Assembly (NCBI GenBank): GCA_028565635.1
Contig: JAOXYB010000571.1
Location: 1-20,512 of the forward strand
DNA length: 20,512 bases
Source of the DNA: Phoronis ovalis
Lineage: Eukaryota > Phoronida > Phoronidae
Direction: 5' to 3'
In this document: piece by piece, positions 16,091 through 20,512 of the stretch
Layout: every line of letters begins with the position of its first letter
How positions within the stretch are numbered: position 1 is the stretch's first letter
Translations under genes and position numbers: made by a program
Notes under the pieces: generated by a model
Told to the model about the DNA's origin: nothing
The model's database searches: none
The model's input: only the letters and a program-made list of their open reading frames with translations

Positions 16091-18622
16091 ATGGTTAATG
16101 AGCAACAAAATGTGGTCACGGATGAACTTAAGAATGCCATTTTGAAGTTGTGCTATGAAACTATTCCTTTTTTTGGTAAAATTGAAATAGATGGCTTAAT
16201 CTGCATACATGTAGCCGAAGAAAAGCAAGACCTCATCGTGAAACTACATGAAAGTTTATTTCGATCGGCACCTGCAATACAAGGTGATGCTAAGTTAATG
16301 CCAACCTCACAACATCAGAGGTTTATCTGGAATAACCCAAGTCGAAACTCATCGTCAATGCTGTTAAGTAATAGTATTGCAAGGCCAGAAAATGCTCGAC
16401 AATATTCTAGCATTTCAAGTGATGGAAGAGACACTCCGAATCATCAATCTGTGGAAATATCACTGCCAATTAACCATATAAAGCCTAGTAGATCAATATC
16501 AGCACATGTCTTAGGTACGTCAGATAGACCACCATATAATGAAGATTATCAACAAGCAAGAATGGATATTACAGAAGAAACTAATGCTTCAAACACTGAT
16601 AATAATGATCACAGTGAAATTGTGCAAACGCCATTGTATAAACAACTGTGGGACAAGTATAAAATTGCTGGAGGAGGTACTGCCAGAGTGAAGAATCCAA
16701 GATCAGGACCAGATGTGGGAATAGCAACTTCCCTGGCATCAGGGTCATTGGTATGTAAAATTTGTCGAGTTGCAATCGGAAGCATTGACAAACTTGAAAA
16801 GCATTATACAGGCAGCCATAGAATTTATATGTGTAAGCAATGTATGCGAACGTTTTCGATGTTTAGCAATATGAAACGTCATATGCGTTTGCACAGTGGG
16901 CATCGTCCATACCACTGTAATATTTGCAGTAAAACATTTACTAGAAAAGATGATTTGACGAACCACATATTAAAACACAAAGAGTCTAAACCGTTTCGCT
17001 GTGGTATATGCCAGAAGAGCTACACTGAACGATCATCAATTCGGGGACATTTACGCCGTGATCATGGCGCCTGTGCAGAAGATATACATATTTGTACACA
17101 ATGTGGTAGTGCCCATTCTGATCTTAGCGATTTTATGTCACATTTGAAAACGCATACAAAAACTACACAGTCTGGCCACACAACTTTTGTTCAGGAGCAC
17201 TCGTCTGTCCTTTCCAACAGCTCAACATCTACAATTTTTTCAAAGAGCGTCAATACTGCAGTTGGAGTATCATCTGACCAAGAAAGAACTTCACCACATG
17301 ATTTGATTCAACAAGCAGAACAGATTTCTGGGAAAAGTGCAAAGCCATCAGATCCGCAAAATATGTCGGCAAAGATTCAGAAAGATCCTTTAGATTTGAG
17401 CCAGACTCGGAACACTGCTGCAAATGGAGTCAGTAGTAGTAGTAGCAAGCAACTAGATGTTTTAATCAGTCGTCCAGATGGAAGTCCATGTGCAATATCA
17501 GTTAATGTTGGCAATCTTAGTTTGCAACTTAATGGGTCTCATGACCAAAATGAAAATCAACCGTCTTCGACGTCAGCCCGTACATCTATGCAAGCAAATT
17601 CCAATGATGACGACCGCCAGCCAGTCGAAAGTGAATTGAAAGAGAAACGTGAATGCAAGTGCCAGGAATGCAATATAATTTTCACTGAGTTTGAGGATTT
17701 CTGTACTCATATGTTAAATGAACATAAAATGTATATTTGCAATCTATGTCCAAAAATGCGCTTTGAAACTGGCGACTTATACCAAGAGCATGTTAGAGTA
17801 TTACACCTAAAATTGGTGGCAAAGGACGCTGATCAAACACGTAGTCAGTCAGTTAATGATACTAATAATTCTGAGCTAAAACAGGCCAACTTCTTTGCAC
17901 AGGTTGACAATAACCAGAGTGAAAAAACAGAAACTATAGACATTCAGAAAATCAAGCAAGAATTCAGTCCGTCCAGCAGTCACGGATCCACTGGAAGTTT
18001 ACAACTAGATGAAAACCTTGTAATGTCACCTACTCAACCAGTGTTTCCTGGGCTCTCTATCAATTTTAATGCTGACAAGCTTTCTACAATGCAGCTGCCC
18101 ATAAGTGGCAATGATGATGATTATGTCATGCATAGAAGCAGCGATTCCTATAACATGGGTCGAATTATTGGTATGAAGCCTTATCTACCTTCACCATCCA
18201 GCCCTAGTTTCAGTTTGAAGAAACCACGTTTAAGCAGTGTGAAACAAGTCATTCGTGACGACAGAGGTTATTTGCTTACTCCGACAACTTTTAGATGTTC
18301 TGCGTGTTCTGAAGTTTTTAATGAATGTGACGAGTTTCTAAATCATTGCACTGAAATCCACCAGAAATATGGCTGCAAATATTGTGGACAAATGTTCACT
18401 CAATGTGGAAATCGTAATCGCCATCTGCGATACCACAGTGGGGATCGACCGTATGTTTGTCAAGAATGTGGTGACACGTTTGCCCGACAAGATGCCTTAA
18501 AAAATCATATTGACGCCCGTCATAAGAAAGCATCATGTCCAATATGTGGGATGGTGTTCGCTAAACTGCATTTAGCTTCTCAGCATTTGAAACAAGAACA
18601 TGGTGTTACAAGTTCGCCTTGA
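16091..18622 (+). CDS. C2H2 zinc-finger protein, 11 fingers, probable repressor
   Basis: 843 codons in one uninterrupted exon. The start is ATG 16091 (context ACAATGG); an in-frame TAA at 16073 blocks any extension. Eleven C2H2 fingers lie in three groups: residues about 222-355 (five), 524-572 (two) and 736-837 (four). Linkers SGHRPYHC and SGDRPYVC resemble the TGEKPY linker of DNA-binding fingers. Between them lie Ser/Asn/Gln-rich disordered regions with PLDLS (433-437, the CtBP corepressor docking motif), IKQE (621-624, SUMO consensus) and KKPR (710-713, possible NLS). The first 60 residues (LKLCYETIPFFGKIEIDGLI region) form an apparently folded module I do not recognise; it is not an evident BTB, KRAB or ZAD domain. 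The likely role is a nuclear sequence-specific repressor. No orthologue is named. Confidence 0.9.
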   Translation: MVNEQQNVVTDELKNAILKLCYETIPFFGKIEIDGLICIHVAEEKQDLIVKLHESLFRSAPAIQGDAKLMPTSQHQRFIWNNPSRNSSSMLLSNSIARPENARQYSSISSDGRDTPNHQSVEISLPINHIKPSRSISAHVLGTSDRPPYNEDYQQARMDITEETNASNTDNNDHSEIVQTPLYKQLWDKYKIAGGGTARVKNPRSGPDVGIATSLASGSLVCKICRVAIGSIDKLEKHYTGSHRIYMCKQCMRTFSMFSNMKRHMRLHSGHRPYHCNICSKTFTRKDDLTNHILKHKESKPFRCGICQKSYTERSSIRGHLRRDHGACAEDIHICTQCGSAHSDLSDFMSHLKTHTKTTQSGHTTFVQEHSSVLSNSSTSTIFSKSVNTAVGVSSDQERTSPHDLIQQAEQISGKSAKPSDPQNMSAKIQKDPLDLSQTRNTAANGVSSSSSKQLDVLISRPDGSPCAISVNVGNLSLQLNGSHDQNENQPSSTSARTSMQANSNDDDRQPVESELKEKRECKCQECNIIFTEFEDFCTHMLNEHKMYICNLCPKMRFETGDLYQEHVRVLHLKLVAKDADQTRSQSVNDTNNSELKQANFFAQVDNNQSEKTETIDIQKIKQEFSPSSSHGSTGSLQLDENLVMSPTQPVFPGLSINFNADKLSTMQLPISGNDDDYVMHRSSDSYNMGRIIGMKPYLPSPSSPSFSLKKPRLSSVKQVIRDDRGYLLTPTTFRCSACSEVFNECDEFLNHCTEIHQKYGCKYCGQMFTQCGNRNRHLRYHSGDRPYVCQECGDTFARQDALKNHIDARHKKASCPICGMVFAKLHLASQHLKQEHGVTSSP
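17433..17447 (+). repeat. AGT/AGC trinucleotide run coding poly-Ser
   Basis: A short in-frame AGT run (SSSS followed by AGC) in the disordered linker of the zinc-finger protein, a likely site of length variation between individuals. Confidence 0.6.
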
Positions 18623-18670
18623 GAATGTAATAATATTGTTACAACTGTACGTGGAATTGATTGTGTTTTA

Positions 18671-18676
18671 AATAAA
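18671..18676 (+). terminator. Proximal polyadenylation signal of the zinc-finger gene
   Basis: AATAAA 49 nt after the TGA stop. It would give a very short 3'UTR. Confidence 0.5.
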
Positions 18677-19140
18677 AACCAATTTATATACTAAAGTACA
18701 AAATAATGTGTAACATGTTAATGCATGTTTGCTATAAATTACTTTGTGTTTTATGGTTTAAAATGAAGTATGAAATTGCTGTTATTGTTTTTGAAAGCTT
18801 ACTTTATTGGCAATCAGGCTGCTAGTCATGGTGACTTATTTTTTTGTTTTCTGTTCCATTTTGATAAAAAAAATGTGTCAGTAGTTGGCTTGATGTTATA
18901 TTATATACCAAGAATTTACATTAGTTGCTAAATATGTCTTTTTTAAGTGATGTTTTAATTTATTTACAAGGAAACTAAGCTTACTATACAAAACGCAGTT
19001 TGTTTTTATCTTAAACTATGTTTAAGGTAAGTAATGTAGTGTTACATTGGTTAGGAGATCTCCTTAACTTGTAGGTAATATTTGTTAACTTTAGAATTTT
19101 TGTTGGAAAGCCAATAACTTCTTGTCATCATATTTTTTGC

Positions 19141-19146
19141 AATAAA
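19141..19146 (+). terminator. Distal polyadenylation signal of the zinc-finger gene
   Basis: AATAAA followed within 30 nt by a T- and GT-rich stretch (ACTTGTTATTTTTTTGTATTT), a classical downstream element. It would give a 3'UTR of about 540 nt. This is the better of the two candidate ends. Confidence 0.5.
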
Positions 19147-19572
19147 AGTTTAAATTTGTAATATTGATACTTGTTATTTTTTTGTATTTATTACCGTTTA
19201 TGCTCTTTATACTAAGGCCATACCAAAATGATAAGTTGTTTAAAATGGGTGATAGCCCTTAAAAAACAAGTCGGTCAGGCTTTAAAAAATGTCTTCTCTG
19301 AAGCAGTTGCGTCTGGTAAACAATTTAATAAAAATTAGAATAAAAGTGAAAATGCCAACATTTAAAGTGGTTGCACCTGTAAAGCAAGGTTTCTTTTTAG
19401 TCTGGGCTATTAAATGATCAATTTTCACCTGAAGATAAACAAAATAATCATTTTTAATAAAAAAAATTAGGTAATTAGTTTAAAGTTAATTGGTAGTATC
19501 TATGACTTTTGTGCCTCTCAGTTGTATAAGTCTCATGTAATATCTTTCTCGAAACTGGATAAATTTAACTCG

Positions 19573-19584
19573 GGGGGGGGGGGG
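19573..19584 (+). repeat. Poly-G run (12 G)
   Basis: Twelve consecutive G in otherwise AT-rich intergenic DNA, the same length as the run inside the Harbinger-like element. Confidence 0.85.
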
Positions 19585-19613
19585 AATTGAATACATTTTC
19601 AAAAAAGTTTGAT

Positions 19614-19625
19614 GAGTTATCTCCC
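19614..19625 (-). promoter_or_regulatory. GGGAGATAACTC motif
   Basis: Reads GGGAGATAACTC on the minus strand, about 200 bp upstream of a possible first exon (19819). A near copy, GGGACGTAACTC, sits on the plus strand at 12788-12799 in the TRAP1/zinc-finger promoter region. The function is unknown; a promoter or repeat-derived motif is possible. Confidence 0.3.
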
Positions 19626-19818
19626 ATGCAACAAGTGTGGCTGTAGATTGCTTCTCGCACCTGTAAAGTGCGCCATCTAGCGATGACAGTTAGAGATAGG
19701 TCAGGTGTGGTAAATAATTACAATTTTATCAAGATTAAATTTTTGTTTATCCATGTTAACGTAAAGGTAACCGTTGAATAGAAGAATTAAAGTACAGCGG
19801 ATTGGTGGGAAACAGAAA

Positions 19819-20512
19819 ATGGGTAAGTTTACTAAGAAACTTCCACTACATTCCGATCTTTTCTATAGTATAAACTGCTGTGACCGAGTGCGACCCTTAT
19901 CAATATTACGAAATTAAAATACAACGGGTCGCTGAATTAATCTTGTGCAGTTTAATTTTCCGTGACATTCGAAAAACAGTTATTCATTTTGAATTGTAAA
20001 ATGATAATATTAGGCATGGGCAATGGTACTTACAAGTAGTTATAAGGTGTGATTTTATTTGTTAAGCCGTATAGTCTGAATCATATTTTTTTTGTTTGGA
20101 GATAAAGATGATCATATCCATGTACGCTATGTTGGTATTAAATTTAACCTAATCAGTTCATGACCTAGATTTATTACGAATGGCTGGTGAATCACCTTGG
20201 AATTATTATACTAAATTTTGAACTGTGTCTAACAGTTTGTAGGAAATGTGTAAGCCACAAAATAAAACTGTTTTTCACTTAATTGTTTTAAATCTGCCGG
20301 GAGATAATAACGGATCGAGATAACTGCCTCATCATTGTTTTTTGTTTACTTTGGTACTTGTATCAAGTTGAAAGTTATTCAATAAAAAACTACAATTTAT
20401 CTTAATTGTTACAGCAGCCCGGTGTGATCTGTTATGCAAGTAACTTAAGGCAGGTTAAAATTTATTTCCAGACGCACGCGCTATAATTCAGAATTATCTC
20501 CGCTATCTACAT
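19819..20512 (+). CDS. Possible 5' end of a third gene (two-exon start, partial)
   Basis: An ATG at 19819-19821 is followed at once by a consensus donor (ATGG/gtaagt, exon end 19822). A consensus acceptor (tttatttccag) before 20472 gives an exon that stays open to the window edge. Joined, the frame begins MDARAIIQNYLRYLH. The intron would be 649 nt, like its neighbours. I do not recognise the product from 15 residues. The call rests only on splice signals and an open frame of 41 nt, so chance is a real alternative. Confidence 0.3.

Larger units (their letters stand above)
18623..19170 (+). other. 3'UTR of the zinc-finger gene
   Basis: AT-rich sequence between the stop codon and the distal AATAAA, without open frames of note. 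It contains several TTTTTA/TGTTTTA runs. The extent is inferred from the two AATAAA signals. Confidence 0.5.
19171..19818. other. Intergenic region downstream of the zinc-finger gene
   Basis: AT-rich, without convincing coding sequence. It becomes less AT-rich from about 19640 (CTCGCACCTGTAAAGTGCGCC), which would suit a promoter for the possible third gene. Besides the poly-G run and the GGGAGATAACTC motif nothing was identified. Confidence 0.5.

Noticed and set aside
16581-16966. Minus-strand open frames opposite the zinc-finger coding region
   Set aside because: Antisense shadows of a conserved coding exon; they contain no independent protein motif.

Overview
The window looks like nuclear DNA from an animal. 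It is AT-rich, with short GT-AG introns, simple repeats and small inverted-repeat transposon relics. Two genes sit head to head. No bacterial operon structure, rRNA, tRNA or CRISPR was seen. The exon pattern and the repeats suggest an invertebrate, perhaps a mollusc or other lophotrochozoan. The taxon is an inference, not something read directly from the sequence.

Positions 986-12354, minus strand: 17 exons of TRAP1, the mitochondrial HSP90 chaperone. They were reconstructed exon by exon, with every junction at AG/GT and every phase matching. Together they encode 686 codons, from a probable mitochondrial presequence to near the C-terminus. The last exon (about 30 residues expected) is not visible and probably lies left of position 1. 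An unrelated-looking coding exon (4141-4460, minus) is nested in one TRAP1 intron. The introns also hold several inverted-repeat elements: a 558-bp Harbinger-like MITE with TTA target duplications (9266-9823), a 310-bp foldback element with ATTTA duplications (11462-11771), a 184-bp near-perfect palindrome (6460-6643), and two looser ones (527-868 and 5838-6030).

Positions 12355-12876: a compact intergenic region, probably a shared divergent promoter. It appears to contain a non-coding first exon of the gene to the right.

Positions 12877-18622, plus strand: a probable 3.2-kb 5'UTR intron, then an uninterrupted 843-codon reading frame for an 11-finger C2H2 zinc-finger protein. It carries a PLDLS motif (CtBP-type corepressor docking) and an IKQE SUMO consensus, so it is probably a transcriptional repressor. 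Its N-terminal module was not recognised.

Positions 18623-20512: 3'UTR with two AATAAA signals, then intergenic DNA. At the far right there may be the start of a third plus-strand gene: an ATG-G/GTAAGT mini coding exon at 19819 and an in-frame second exon from 20472 that runs off the window.
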